64,000 bases of DNA from JAJNBK01 sp035642715 (GTDB lineage Archaea > Thermoproteota > Nitrososphaeria > Nitrososphaerales > Nitrososphaeraceae), in assembly GCA_035642715.1 (NCBI GenBank), contig DASQRW010000202.1, positions 4,767-68,766 of the forward strand. The letters are read 5' to 3'. Shown here piece by piece: positions 1 through 9,269 of this stretch. Made by a program: the position numbers and the translations under genes. Numbering within the stretch: position 1 is the stretch's first letter; each line of letters begins with the position of its first letter. The notes under the pieces are model-generated. The model saw nothing but the letters and a program-made list of their open reading frames with translations. It was not told the origin of the DNA and did no database searches.

Positions 1-898
1 CATTTAATGTACCATCTACACACACCGGATCCTTTTTTGATACTTCAATTGGTTTTACATCCAGTTTTTTTTTATCACATATTGCTAAGAGTTTTATTGC
101 ATTGCCTCTTTCTTGAGCTCTTTGTACGTCAGAAACTTGAACAGAACAAATTCCAGTCCTGTGGATGTCCTTAATGGTGACTTTCATACCCATAATGAAG
201 TTTGCCATTATTACAAGTTTTGCGGCTGCATCGAATCCTTCAATATCTAGAGAGGGTACTGCTTCTGCATAGCCTTTTTGTTTTGCATCATTCAAGGCAC
301 TATCGAATGTCATACCTTCTTCCATTTTGCTTAGTATGTAGTTTGTTGTTCCGTTAAGAATTCCTTTAAATGAAATTATTCTATCGCCCTTTAAACATCG
401 TTTTGCGAATTCTAGGATCGGTGTACCTCCTCCTACGGTTCCGCTAAAACGTAACAAAACACCATTATAATTTGCTAATTCCATTAAGGATGGAAAAGAT
501 AGTGCAAGAGGGCCTTTGTTTACAGTAATTACATGCTTGCCCGATCTCATTGCTGAGATGATATTTGATGTTCCAGGTTCGCCAGATTCTATATCCGTTG
601 GAGTCAACTCAACAAGCATTTCTGCATCCATTTTTTCAATTACATAAAGGGGATCAAAACTTGAACTTGTCTTTTCATACTCTCCAACAGTGCCCTTTAA
701 CCTTTTTACTTCTAACAATCTTTGAATATCTAGACCTCTAGGAGCAATGGCACAACCACCCGTATCAAGGCATGCTACAATTCGAGGTTTGATACCATAA
801 AGGCTAAACAGATCTGCAGAACGAGATAAAAGTAATTTTGCAAGGCTTTGACCCACTATACCAAAGCCCACCACAATTAATCGCAATTTAATACTCAA
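1..898 (-). CDS. hom: Homoserine dehydrogenase, 3' end beyond the window
   Basis: Translating the minus strand from a TTG at 898 gives an open frame that runs off the left edge (about 299 residues visible). It starts with a Rossmann motif (VVGFGIVGQ, near residues 9-17). Later come VELTPTDIESGEPG, NKGPLA, FSGTVGGGTPI and GILNGTTNYIL, which are the NAD(P)-binding and catalytic blocks of homoserine dehydrogenases. The enzyme reduces aspartate semialdehyde to homoserine for threonine and methionine synthesis; threonine synthase lies at 40264-41619. An A/T-rich TATA-like stretch at about 905-922 fits leaderless initiation at 898. The C-terminus, including any ACT domain, is not visible. Confidence 0.9.
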   Translation of the reverse strand, partial: MSIKLRLIVVGFGIVGQSLAKLLLSRSADLFSLYGIKPRIVACLDTGGCAIAPRGLDIQRLLEVKRLKGTVGEYEKTSSSFDPLYVIEKMDAEMLVELTPTDIESGEPGTSNIISAMRSGKHVITVNKGPLALSFPSLMELANYNGVLLRFSGTVGGGTPILEFAKRCLKGDRIISFKGILNGTTNYILSKMEEGMTFDSALNDAKQKGYAEAVPSLDIEGFDAAAKLVIMANFIMGMKVTIKDIHRTGICSVQVSDVQRAQERGNAIKLLAICDKKKLDVKPIEVSKKDPVCVDGTLN

Positions 899-1642
899 TA
901 ACGATTTGGGTTTAATATGTTTAAATCTGGACTTGTTATGACTGCGTACCTAAAATGATATTGCATTGACAAAGACTCATATAAAGATAGTCAACAACAG
1001 CAACTATAATTTGAGCTTGTTATCTTTTAAGAAATGAAATAAGTAGCTCAAGTCAGAATGACTTATGATTGTGTATAAGGTCTAATAATAATAATTAGGT
1101 TTGATGTAAAACAGAAAATTATGTTAGCAAGAGGAGTTAAGTTGGCTTCGAGAATTGCATTAAACTATTGAAATGCAAATAACGGAATAAACGATTAAAT
1201 ACTCTTTTACATCTAAAGACTGTTTATTTTCAAAATGATAACCTGTTGAATAAATTTGAAAATTAAAATGGCTATTATTATACGCAATTGAGGTAAAGAA
1301 ATAAAACAATTAGGTGATCACGAGAAGCAGAGTTTAATAAATGGAGAAGATATATATATATATGTATATGTATATATGTATGTATTATATTCTTATGATA
1401 CATACTTTGAGCTATACTTGTAGTTATCAACAGTCTTGATATCAAATTTTAAGTTGTACTTTGACATTATTTTAAATTTGAAAAATAACAATTTAATGCT
1501 TTTTTTTGATAAGATGACCATCTATAATAAATAAAAGTTTTTTCAATTCAGAAAATTATGTATCTCTTTAGACATATATGTGTGACAACAAATTAATTAT
1601 TAATTTATAAATTGTTCTTTAATGTATATATGTGTCTGCTAA
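899..1642. other. Gene-poor stretch between divergent hom and the TauE-type gene
   Basis: No convincing reading frame or RNA gene was seen on either strand. The stretch is very AT-rich and contains an alternating TA/TG tract at about 1350-1385. It must hold the promoters of the two divergent flanking genes. Confidence 0.5.
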
Positions 1643-2410
1643 TTGCTCGATGTTATTATTTTCTTAATAATAGTAGGACTGGGAGCAGGCACACTCGGTT
1701 CTATTATTGGCATTGGCGGTGGTATAATAATTACACCTGTTCTTGCTTTAATGGGATTTTCACCAGCTCATATTGCTAGTACAAGTCTAATGGCAGTAGC
1801 GTCAAGCAGTACTTCGTCGACTATTGCATATTCTAGGCAAGCAAGAATCGATTACAGCACAGGATTAAAGATGGTAATATTTTCTATTCCGGGCTCCATT
1901 GTTGGAGCATTCATTTCCAATACTATATCTTTAGAATTTTTTAAAATATCCTTTGCTATTCTTTTAATGCTTACAGGAATCTATATCTTATTCAAAAATT
2001 CTATCTTAAAGAAAAAATCTAATGATCAATCAAAATCTGCTTTTTCGCTTTTGCTGTGCTATACAGGAACTTTTATTGCTGGTATTATTTCGAGCTTATT
2101 TGGAGTTGGAGGTGGTATAATTTTTGTCCCTATCATGATCTTAATATTTCAAATGCCAATGACAAAGGCGGCGCCCACTTCTCAATTAATTCTGCTTATC
2201 ACCTCGCTTATAGGTATTTTTACGCATATACTTTTAACAAATCCTGACTATTTCGCTGGACTTTCTCTTGCCGCAGGCGCATTTATTGGAGGTCAAATCG
2301 GTGCCGCACTTTCAAGTCATATAGGAGAAAAAATACTGCAGAAATTATTGTCAGTCTTTTTAATAGCAGTCGCCATTAAATTGATATTTGATACGATATT
2401 TAATTTATAA
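1643..2410 (+). CDS. TauE/SafE-family membrane exporter (probable sulfite/anion permease)
   Basis: A 255-residue, strongly hydrophobic protein with about seven to eight membrane segments. It has two homologous halves, each with the glycine-rich family signature: GSIIGIGGGIIITPVLALMG near residue 19 and SSLFGVGGGIIFVPIMIL near residue 150. Each is followed by a polar T-S/T-Q-L segment. Family members export sulfite, sulfoacetate or related organosulfur anions; the substrate here is unknown. It starts with TTG. It stands alone, with long intergenic stretches on both sides, so the context gives no substrate clue. Confidence 0.85.
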   Translation: MLDVIIFLIIVGLGAGTLGSIIGIGGGIIITPVLALMGFSPAHIASTSLMAVASSSTSSTIAYSRQARIDYSTGLKMVIFSIPGSIVGAFISNTISLEFFKISFAILLMLTGIYILFKNSILKKKSNDQSKSAFSLLLCYTGTFIAGIISSLFGVGGGIIFVPIMILIFQMPMTKAAPTSQLILLITSLIGIFTHILLTNPDYFAGLSLAAGAFIGGQIGAALSSHIGEKILQKLLSVFLIAVAIKLIFDTIFNL

Positions 2411-2850
2411 GAAAGATATTTAAATGCACTAATTGACTATACCTAGTCGAATAATTATTTAGCTCATCTCGATCTTCTATTTTAAAAAGGCCTATCTCTT
2501 AAAGTCTGTATAGTCTGACTACATTTTTCATCGACCGAAATCTATATAATGTCTATCCATTTTTTTCGTGTGTATGAACAGTAACAGTAAACATATTTTT
2601 AAGTCTATTTTTTCAGTAAGTAATAGAGAAATCCTATTTACTAATTACTGATTGAGATATTGATATGATAACATCAGATCAGAGATGTAGATGAACGCTC
2701 AGAAGACGGAACACAATCAGAGCTACGATACATAGAGTTGTAGTAATTTTAACTTTTAATCTATAATATATTTACAAGCTTTAAGATAAAAACATTCAAA
2801 AGTGACTGGTTATTAATCTAACACAATCATTAATTAAATAGGTATTAGTT
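2411..2850. other. Intergenic stretch, no gene seen
   Basis: 440 bases without a supported frame or RNA gene. The last 40 bases are A/T-rich and probably carry the promoter of the following UPF0147 gene. Confidence 0.5.
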
Positions 2851-3141
2851 ATGACTTCAGCAAAGAAGGAATTAAAGCAAAAGGAAAACCGGGAGCGCCT
2901 TGTCAATGCCATATCAACTCTTGAATCAATTACTAAGAATAATAATGTTCAAAGAAACATTAGAAATATGGTTAGAGAAGTGCTAGTAACATTAAAAGAT
3001 GAAAAAGGCGGTAGCATATCGGTACGTGCCGCAAATGCTATAAGCATTTTAGACAGCGTAACTCAGAGCCCTCAAATGCAATCACACATACGTACTATGT
3101 TATGGCAGGTCGTTTCGACTCTTGAAAGTATAAGAGAATAA
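2851..3141 (+). CDS. UPF0147 family protein
   Basis: A 96-residue protein with the archaeal UPF0147 pattern: an all-helical N-terminal half (AISTLESITKNNNVQRNIRN), then the most conserved part, SVRAANAISILDSVTQ, then HIRTMLWQVVSTLESIRE at the C-terminus. The two halves resemble each other, as if an approximately 45-residue helical hairpin had been duplicated. The family has no established function. It starts with ATG and is convergent with the small gene at 3148-3291; only six bases separate the two stops. Confidence 0.9.
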   Translation: MTSAKKELKQKENRERLVNAISTLESITKNNNVQRNIRNMVREVLVTLKDEKGGSISVRAANAISILDSVTQSPQMQSHIRTMLWQVVSTLESIRE

Positions 3142-3147
3142 TTTTCT

Positions 3148-3291
3148 CTACCTTATATCCGTATTTTTCAATGGCTTTAAGGGAGGCGGAAGTTTTTCAA
3201 GTTTATGATTAGGATTAGCTAGATAGTGTCTGGACGCGCCTTCTCCACTGAGTACTATATTGCAATTAATACATCTATATCTTATTGCCAA
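3148..3291 (-). CDS. Small zinc-finger-like protein (47 aa)
   Basis: Minus-strand reading from a TTG at 3291 gives 47 residues beginning LAIRYRCINCNIVLSGEG. A CxxC pair (RCINC) and two later histidines (RHYLANPNH) could form a C2H2-type metal site. The tail is proline/lysine rich and ends KNTDIR. A TATA box (TATAAATAT, 3311-3319 on the minus strand) is centred about 24 nt before the TTG, as expected for a leaderless archaeal gene. The frame fills the gap between UPF0147 and aCPSF1 without overlap. I do not know its function; a small nucleic-acid-binding protein is a guess. Confidence 0.6.
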   Translation of the reverse strand: MAIRYRCINCNIVLSGEGASRHYLANPNHKLEKLPPPLKPLKNTDIR

Positions 3292-3308
3292 ATTCTTCGT
3301 CCCTAATC

Positions 3309-3319
3309 ATATATTTATA
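3309..3319 (-). promoter_or_regulatory. TATA box of the small zinc-finger gene
   Basis: The minus strand reads TATAAATATA, centred about 24 nt upstream of the TTG at 3291. This spacing predicts transcription starting at or next to the start codon. Confidence 0.55.
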
Positions 3320-3355
3320 CATGGCTAAAAAGTCTATGGAAACAATTGTTAAAGA

Positions 3356-5485
3356 TTACCTTAATCTGAGCATTTCTCGATTATCCGGCACTCCAGACCT
3401 TATCTTCAATCTAGAATAGATTGCGCTTGCAACATTATCTGATTTTGACCTTTCACCATGATTTACAAGAACTCGTTTCGGCCTTATCTTAGCAACAAAG
3501 CTCATTATCTGATTGAAATCACTATGTCCACTAAAACCATCCATTTTTTGAGTTTGACACCGGACAGGTACAACTTTTACTTTCCCATTTTTGTCTAACA
3601 TACTAACTTCATTCATGGTTCCATCAAGTACACGACGGCCAAGTGTGCCATTAATTTGATATGATACGAACAGGATCTTGTTGTTTGGAGAAGGAGCAAT
3701 TTCCTTAAAATATTCAACAGAAGGACCGCCCTCTAACATACCAGACGTTGCCATTATTATTGCTGCATTTTCATCACTAAATACCTCATCTCGCTTACCA
3801 TGACCATTTATGACAGTAAAGTATTCTGATTGAAATGGATTGATTCCTTGAGAGACTGATTTTCGAACATCATAGCCAAGATAGTGAGCATAAGACATAT
3901 GTATAGCGCTTGCTTCGGAGATCATACCCTCAATATATATTGGGCATTCTATAAGACGCCCCTCACGCATTTCGTTGTCTATAACGAGCATAATTTCCTG
4001 TGCCCTACCAACTGCCGGAACAGGAATCAATACTTTTCCTCCTTCTATAAGTGTTCTATTAATAGTTTCAGTAAAATTTCTGTAAACAACTGTTTGATCT
4101 GGCATTATGTCAGTAGTATTACCGTAGGTGCTCTCGGTGATGAGCGTCTCAACCCGGGGATATATCGATAATGCACTATCGAGAAGCTGCGTTCTCGCGT
4201 ACTTATAATCACCAGAGTACAGAATATTGTGGGCGCCAGATATGTTAAGATGAACGGTTGCACTTCCCATAATATGGCCTGCATTATTTAACGATATTGT
4301 AATATCTGGAGAAATGTCAGTAGGTTTACCATATGGCAATGTAATACAATGCTTAATAACTTCGTTAATGTCTCTTGATTCGTAAGGTAGGTAGGTTCCA
4401 TTGCTCTTAGATATCTTTACAGAATCCATTTGAAGCAAATTCATCAAAGGCAAAGTCGGTTCGGTACAATAGATAGGCCCTTTGTATCCGAATTTAAATA
4501 ATGTAGGCAAGAAACCCTGATGGTCAATATGTGCATGGCTAATAATCACAGCATCAAGCTCATCTAGATTAAAATTAAACCAATCCAGCCTAGGATACGC
4601 ATTTAACCCCGAGGCCTCCCCAGGATTGATTCCACAGTCCAACATTATCTTACTTTCACGCGTCATGACAATGAAACAAGACCTTCCGACCTGTTTAACG
4701 CCGCCAAGACAACATAATATGACTTCTTCCTTATTTGTAAGCCAAGATTGAGATTTTAAATAAGTGTCTGTAACAAAGCTTTGTTGATTTTTGCTATGTC
4801 TATCAAGAGAGGCGTTATCTGAGCTATTACCTAGTATAAGCGGAGAACGAAAGATTCGGTTCCCAAGTTCATCAAGAAATAGAAGTCTCTCTTTAGCAGA
4901 TGTTTTCAATGTAGAATGAATTGTGCTGATGCTACTAGAAGGTATATGGGGAGAGCGACGTGTATGGGCAATCCAACCAGTTGATTGAGCTATTTCAATT
5001 ACCATATCGCCATCTATAGCTTCCGGTTTGTTGACCTCCAAAATAACTTCGCCCAACGCATCATCACAGAATACAGCGGAAACTAATACATCCTTAGGAA
5101 GCAAATTACCAACGATGGATCTTGTTTTATCTTCTGACAATCTTATAGATGGATCTGTACGAATTACAAATCTTTTTTTCAGATTTTTAGATAGATAGGA
5201 TAAATGAAAAGTTAACTCTGTAAGAGAAAATTTAGGGTTTTTTGTATAGAGGGCAATATTGGGTCCTTCGAATTTAGCCGTTGTAACTTGAGACTCTTTC
5301 GGTATGGAATCTAAAACTGTCTTCGCAATTGCTCCTTCATTGCTAGTTGTCACTCTTGTGTTTGAATAATTATCCTTTTCTCTGCTTTGGGACCTTTCAG
5401 ATTCGCTCTTGACAGCTTTCCTTAATTTTGAATCTTGATTATCCTTCTGTACAAATTCATTTCTTAAATTTTCTTTTTTTTCCAT
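3356..5485 (-). CDS. fttA: aCPSF1/FttA: KH-domain beta-CASP ribonuclease, transcription terminator
   Basis: A 709-residue protein. Residues about 1-50 are a charged, low-complexity extension. KH-type RNA-binding region follows (about 52-190; starts TVLDSIPKESQVTTAKFEGPNIALY). Then a metallo-beta-lactamase core with the Zn motif SHAHIDHQGFLP (about 316-327), GHIMGSAT and YSGDYKY, a beta-CASP insertion, and a C-terminal block with GFSGHSD and VNHGE. Archaeal aCPSF1 is the homologue of eukaryotic CPSF73 and cleaves nascent RNA at U-rich sites to end transcription together with Spt4/5. The extension makes it longer than the roughly 630-residue methanogen forms. A GGAGG-like sequence lies a few bases before the ATG. 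Confidence 0.93.
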   Translation of the reverse strand: MEKKENLRNEFVQKDNQDSKLRKAVKSESERSQSREKDNYSNTRVTTSNEGAIAKTVLDSIPKESQVTTAKFEGPNIALYTKNPKFSLTELTFHLSYLSKNLKKRFVIRTDPSIRLSEDKTRSIVGNLLPKDVLVSAVFCDDALGEVILEVNKPEAIDGDMVIEIAQSTGWIAHTRRSPHIPSSSISTIHSTLKTSAKERLLFLDELGNRIFRSPLILGNSSDNASLDRHSKNQQSFVTDTYLKSQSWLTNKEEVILCCLGGVKQVGRSCFIVMTRESKIMLDCGINPGEASGLNAYPRLDWFNFNLDELDAVIISHAHIDHQGFLPTLFKFGYKGPIYCTEPTLPLMNLLQMDSVKISKSNGTYLPYESRDINEVIKHCITLPYGKPTDISPDITISLNNAGHIMGSATVHLNISGAHNILYSGDYKYARTQLLDSALSIYPRVETLITESTYGNTTDIMPDQTVVYRNFTETINRTLIEGGKVLIPVPAVGRAQEIMLVIDNEMREGRLIECPIYIEGMISEASAIHMSYAHYLGYDVRKSVSQGINPFQSEYFTVINGHGKRDEVFSDENAAIIMATSGMLEGGPSVEYFKEIAPSPNNKILFVSYQINGTLGRRVLDGTMNEVSMLDKNGKVKVVPVRCQTQKMDGFSGHSDFNQIMSFVAKIRPKRVLVNHGERSKSDNVASAIYSRLKIRSGVPDNREMLRLR

Positions 5486-6548
5486 CTTTATTCTTCATCC
5501 AGCCCTCCAGCAATTTATGCCTCAGTTCGCAAACAATTTACCCGCTTACGAGGAATAAAAAATCATAGATTACACTGGAAATAAGCCATTATATATTGAA
5601 AGTAATCATTAATATATTTTTATGTAACCTTATTTCGTATTTCCAGCTTGAATGAATCAATTTGTAACACTCTTAATAATATATAAGATAAAGCAGCAAA
5701 ATAATGGATAGTTTTTAAAGCCGCACTTCATGTTGTTTTTAATATATTGCAAGCATCGCATAACTGAAGACCTAAAAACGCTATTTGTGTTTATTTTATT
5801 TCATTTGCTCAATTGGAACAGATATCAATTAGATTAAACTGGGTTTGTTTTAAGAATGCTGATTTAGATAATATAATTTGTAACATAGTTATATTATAAT
5901 ATATTTACCAATAATGAAAGTCTCTTGTTTTCTATTGATTGTCTTAAGAAGCATCTCGACACATGCTAAGCGATAAGAAGTAAGAGTTCTTTTTCTTAGA
6001 TCGCTCTGATTCTATTGTTTCCATTGTAGTATTTCTTATGATTCATTTTTTGACTCAAATTTCAATATATTTTCTGATTAATTCCTTCCTTTCCTGTTCT
6101 TGACTCTTTTTCTTTCTTTCTTTTTATTTAATGCTCTAAACCTTGTTTAGATTAGAAATCCACGGCTTATAAAACCATATGTTCGATTTAACAACAATAA
6201 GAGAACTAGAATAATAACATTTAAGAATATTGAACAAACAAAGTAAAAAAAGCACAAATCTCATGAGAGTTCCTGAACAGACAGCTTATTGACTGAGATA
6301 GAAACATTGCAATGGGCTTTAGCTCAGATACTCAATAACGTGGATAGAGGAAGAAGAGAAGAATTATAGTGACGCACCTAACCTTCGGTATATTACAAGT
6401 ATTATTATTTTTATTTATTTTTTCTCTTTATCACAGATTAGACATTATTCATGTTACGAAAGGCAGCACAGGACCTAAATCCTATACTATATTTATAGAG
6501 CTATTAATCAGCCTAAGACTTTAATTAGGATGTTATAATTGAAAATAT
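5486..6548. other. Gene-poor stretch of about 1 kb
   Basis: No reading frame I can support. It contains a polypyrimidine tract at about 6083-6130 (T/C almost throughout on the plus strand). A stretch at about 6313-6330 looks like the 5' half of a tRNA but has no matching 3' half. Confidence 0.45.
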
Positions 6549-6695
6549 ATGCAAGGAGTCCAAAAAGTAAAATGTACCTCTTGTGGCACGATGTTTATGG
6601 CTGAAACTGACACTAATAAATGTCCAACATGTTCTGAAAATCATGGTCATGCGCATGAAGACATGGGTGGGTGTGGTTGCGGACATAGCCACTAA
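6549..6695 (+). CDS. Small Cys/His-rich metal-binding protein (48 aa)
   Basis: ATG at 6549 opens a 48-residue frame with two CxxC knuckles (KCTSCGTM and KCPTCSEN), typical of a rubredoxin-like zinc ribbon. The tail alternates His, Gly and Cys (HGHAHEDMGGCGCGHSH). The knuckles should bind zinc; the tail could bind zinc, nickel or copper. Coding character is strong: there are 6 Cys and 6 His in 48 residues, with the pairs correctly spaced. It sits isolated in a 2.3-kb gene-poor region, so its partner is unknown. A metal-storage or chaperone role is inference only. Confidence 0.7.
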   Translation: MQGVQKVKCTSCGTMFMAETDTNKCPTCSENHGHAHEDMGGCGCGHSH

Positions 6696-7820
6696 TATTT
6701 TTTTGTTAATTTGAAGTATCTTGCTTGCAAAAGAAGGGACTGGATTTTAAGACTTTCTAAAAAATAAGAGCTCAGGAAAGTTATTATTCAAAGAATATTA
6801 ATGAGCTTCAACCTTTGTTTTGTAAGTCATTGAATATATGGCTAATATAATATGGCTAATTAATTGTCGTGTTGGTAACAGCGATCTTGAAGATGATGGC
6901 GACTTTATTTTTAGATTTTTTAAATCTGATGTTTTAGATTGCTCAGGCAATATTGAATGAGCAGGATTATATTTTAAAATAAAATATTATGATCTGTTGT
7001 TGTATATTAGCTTGGGTGTTGTTAGAGAAAATGATATATTGGATTACTACAGACTTGATTTATTATATAACGTCTTGCAGATCTTAACGGATCGGAGGAA
7101 GAATCTCTTTTAATCGATTTAGCTTGGTATCAAGCATGGTTAGCATGAGAAAGGATGATATCCGCTTATTATTAACTTCGTATAGAGAATGTTTGATAAT
7201 TTTTTTCTTGTGATCTTACTATTGACATCCATTGTTAGTAATACTGTATCGTATCTAAGCTGTATGGTTTGGTAGATAACACTAGAGGGAGGTGCAAAAG
7301 TGTGCAAAAGTGTGCAACAAAACATGTGAAAGTGTGCAAAAGTGTGCAAAAGTGTGCAGCAATACCCAGTGGTATATTTACTGATGTTATATAATAAAAT
7401 TAGATTGTCTGTATATCTGACTAATTATCATGTGATAGTAACTAAGATTTTTCTCTTTTGCTAGGACAATACTTAAACAGGGATCGTATTGTGAAGTCCA
7501 TAGATCACTTTCCTCAAATCGACTACATCTCTTTGAATTGAGAAATATTATCGACATCTTTTGTTTTTTGATCTATTATCAGGCATAATATGGATAGTAT
7601 AACCATCTGAACGAAAAGCCTTGTGTTCCTATTTTCTTCCGCCTAAGGAATATGATAGATAATTCAGCCCTGTAGTCATTCGTATATTTGACATGTACTC
7701 GAAAAATCGAAATGTTACATTAACGTATCGAATCAAAAATTAATATTCGGTTATTCTATATTTTCTCCTTGCTACAGATTAGAAACTGCTAGAATGATTT
7801 TTTATATGGACTGATTGAAT
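6696..7820. other. Gene-poor stretch of about 1.1 kb carrying a repeat array
   Basis: No supported gene. It holds a 10-bp tandem repeat array (listed separately) and a near-duplicate ATATGGCTAAT at about 6835-6860. A 40-codon open frame at 6838-6960 (starts MANIIWLINC) has no recognisable features and I do not call it. Confidence 0.45.
7291..7362. repeat. Two-block array of a 10-bp direct repeat (TGTGCAAAAG)
   Basis: About seven head-to-tail copies. Starts at 7291 (first base changed), 7301 and 7311 (last bases diverged), then a four-base spacer, then a shortened copy at 7325 and copies at 7333, 7343 and 7353 (end diverged). The period equals about one helical turn, so every copy presents the same face of the DNA. 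No gene overlaps it convincingly; the 69-residue minus-strand frame across it is Phe/His/Thr-rich only because of the repeat. Confidence 0.85.
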
Positions 7821-9056
7821 TTAGAATATATACGGTAAAAATAGTACCACAAGGACAATTGCAATCATAGCAAATGTTATTAATTGGTTAATAGCCATTC
7901 CTGTTTCCTCCTTTGTTCTGCTCGCAATTAAAGAACCGTACCATTGACCGCCATCCAATGGTCCAATTGGCAGGGCATTAAATATGGCGACATTAAAATT
8001 AATGAACCATATCCAAAACAACATATTAGCGACAAGAGGATAAGATGATCCAAAAATGCTAGAATCGTACTTATCAGCCATTAATCCAGAGTACGGAACA
8101 ACTCCCGGTTGTATCGTAGGCGGCAAAAGCAAAGCGAGTGGATTTATACTGAACTGACTCTTGTATGTATCCAATACAGACTTTGGGTCGGAAATTTGAT
8201 TTATCGTTACACCTAGTATTCCTTTATTTTCATCAACAGAGTTTGGCAATTTTATGTTACGAGTGATAATGTTCTTGTCCTTATCATACCATGTCATCTC
8301 TAGTGTCTTTCCAAGGTTCGATTGAAGCAATTTCCTTAGGTCTTCATTATTTCTGATATTCTGACCTGATATAGTCTGTATAACTGATCCTTCAGTTAAA
8401 CCTATCTTCTCTGCAAGCGAGCCTTGATTTACTCCATTAATTGATACTCCGAATTCCTGTGCTCCAGAAATTGGTAGAGGAGATAGTGTAGTGATTACAA
8501 GGTAGAGACCAAAAAGAGAGATACCCGCAAGTATTATATTAGTTAGAGGTCCTGCAGTCAAAATTGCGCTTTTATGTTTTAGAGGCGTTTTTTCTAATTC
8601 ATTTCGCTCAATATTTACAAATGCTCCTATAGGAACTACAAAAAATAAAACGATTCCTGTGGACTCTAACTTAACATTATAAACCCTAGCCACTATGCCA
8701 TGTCCTGCTTCATGGATAATAATGGTAATAAATAGAGATATCAAGGCATAATGCCAAGGAAGAAATGGATTTAAGCCTGGTATAAGAAAAATCGACCTAG
8801 GCCCCAGGTCTCGACTAACTTCTCTGGCAGGTTCACTTGAAATTACCGTCATCAATCCTCCTATTACTAGGAGTATAGCCAACACGGTGATAAGAGGCAT
8901 AAGATATCTATTAAATCTCGCATAGATTCTGGCAGCATTCGTTCCAGCTACCCAGTCAAAAAACTTCAGACCAAAAGGTGTGTGGATCAAAATTAAGATG
9001 GGTATAAATTTTAATACGTACTTCACTTCCACACGAATTTTATTCTGCTGTTCCAA
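7821..9056 (-). CDS. Site-2 protease-like intramembrane metalloprotease (M50)
   Basis: A 411-residue multi-pass protein. The zinc motif HEAGH (about residues 115-119) lies in a hydrophobic helix. A PDZ-like segment follows (about 203-270: GSLAEKIGLTEGSVIQTISGQNI). The second active-site signature NALPIGPLDGGQW lies near residue 365 in a late transmembrane helix, supplying the Asp zinc ligand. These are the hallmarks of site-2 proteases, which cut membrane-spanning substrates in regulated proteolysis. The TTG start at 9056 is the furthest upstream in frame. It is divergent from scpA, with about 210 bases between them. The substrate is unknown. Confidence 0.92.
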   Translation of the reverse strand: MEQQNKIRVEVKYVLKFIPILILIHTPFGLKFFDWVAGTNAARIYARFNRYLMPLITVLAILLVIGGLMTVISSEPAREVSRDLGPRSIFLIPGLNPFLPWHYALISLFITIIIHEAGHGIVARVYNVKLESTGIVLFFVVPIGAFVNIERNELEKTPLKHKSAILTAGPLTNIILAGISLFGLYLVITTLSPLPISGAQEFGVSINGVNQGSLAEKIGLTEGSVIQTISGQNIRNNEDLRKLLQSNLGKTLEMTWYDKDKNIITRNIKLPNSVDENKGILGVTINQISDPKSVLDTYKSQFSINPLALLLPPTIQPGVVPYSGLMADKYDSSIFGSSYPLVANMLFWIWFINFNVAIFNALPIGPLDGGQWYGSLIASRTKEETGMAINQLITFAMIAIVLVVLFLPYIF

Positions 9057-9269
9057 GCAAGTAACCTATGTAATAACGCTATTTAAATTAATTCGTCGCA
9101 CCACTATGAAAATAAAGATATTGTTTCTAAACTCGCTAGCGGCATCCTATCTCATATGTGTGATTTGTATATGCGCTATTAGCTTAGATTTCCTATTAAG
9201 ATCTCTAACATTCATGGTTAATTTTTTTAATAGATCACACTATTATATCTCATTAATCAGAACTATTCA

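Noticed and set aside
2056..2247. 63-residue frame inside the TauE-type gene
   Set aside because: A shadow frame of a strongly supported coding region on the same strand.
6313..6400. Sequence resembling the 5' half of a tRNA (TGGGCTT-TA-GCTC)
   Set aside because: No complementary acceptor 3' strand, no T arm and no anticodon stem follow within 150 bases.
6838..6960. 40-residue plus-strand frame (starts MANIIWLINC)
   Set aside because: No recognisable motif, no clear promoter, and of a length expected by chance in 1 kb of AT-rich DNA.
7140..7349. 69-residue minus-strand frame over the 10-bp repeat array
   Set aside because: Its His/Phe/Thr/Leu repeats are simply the repeat array read as codons; there is no promoter or family pattern.
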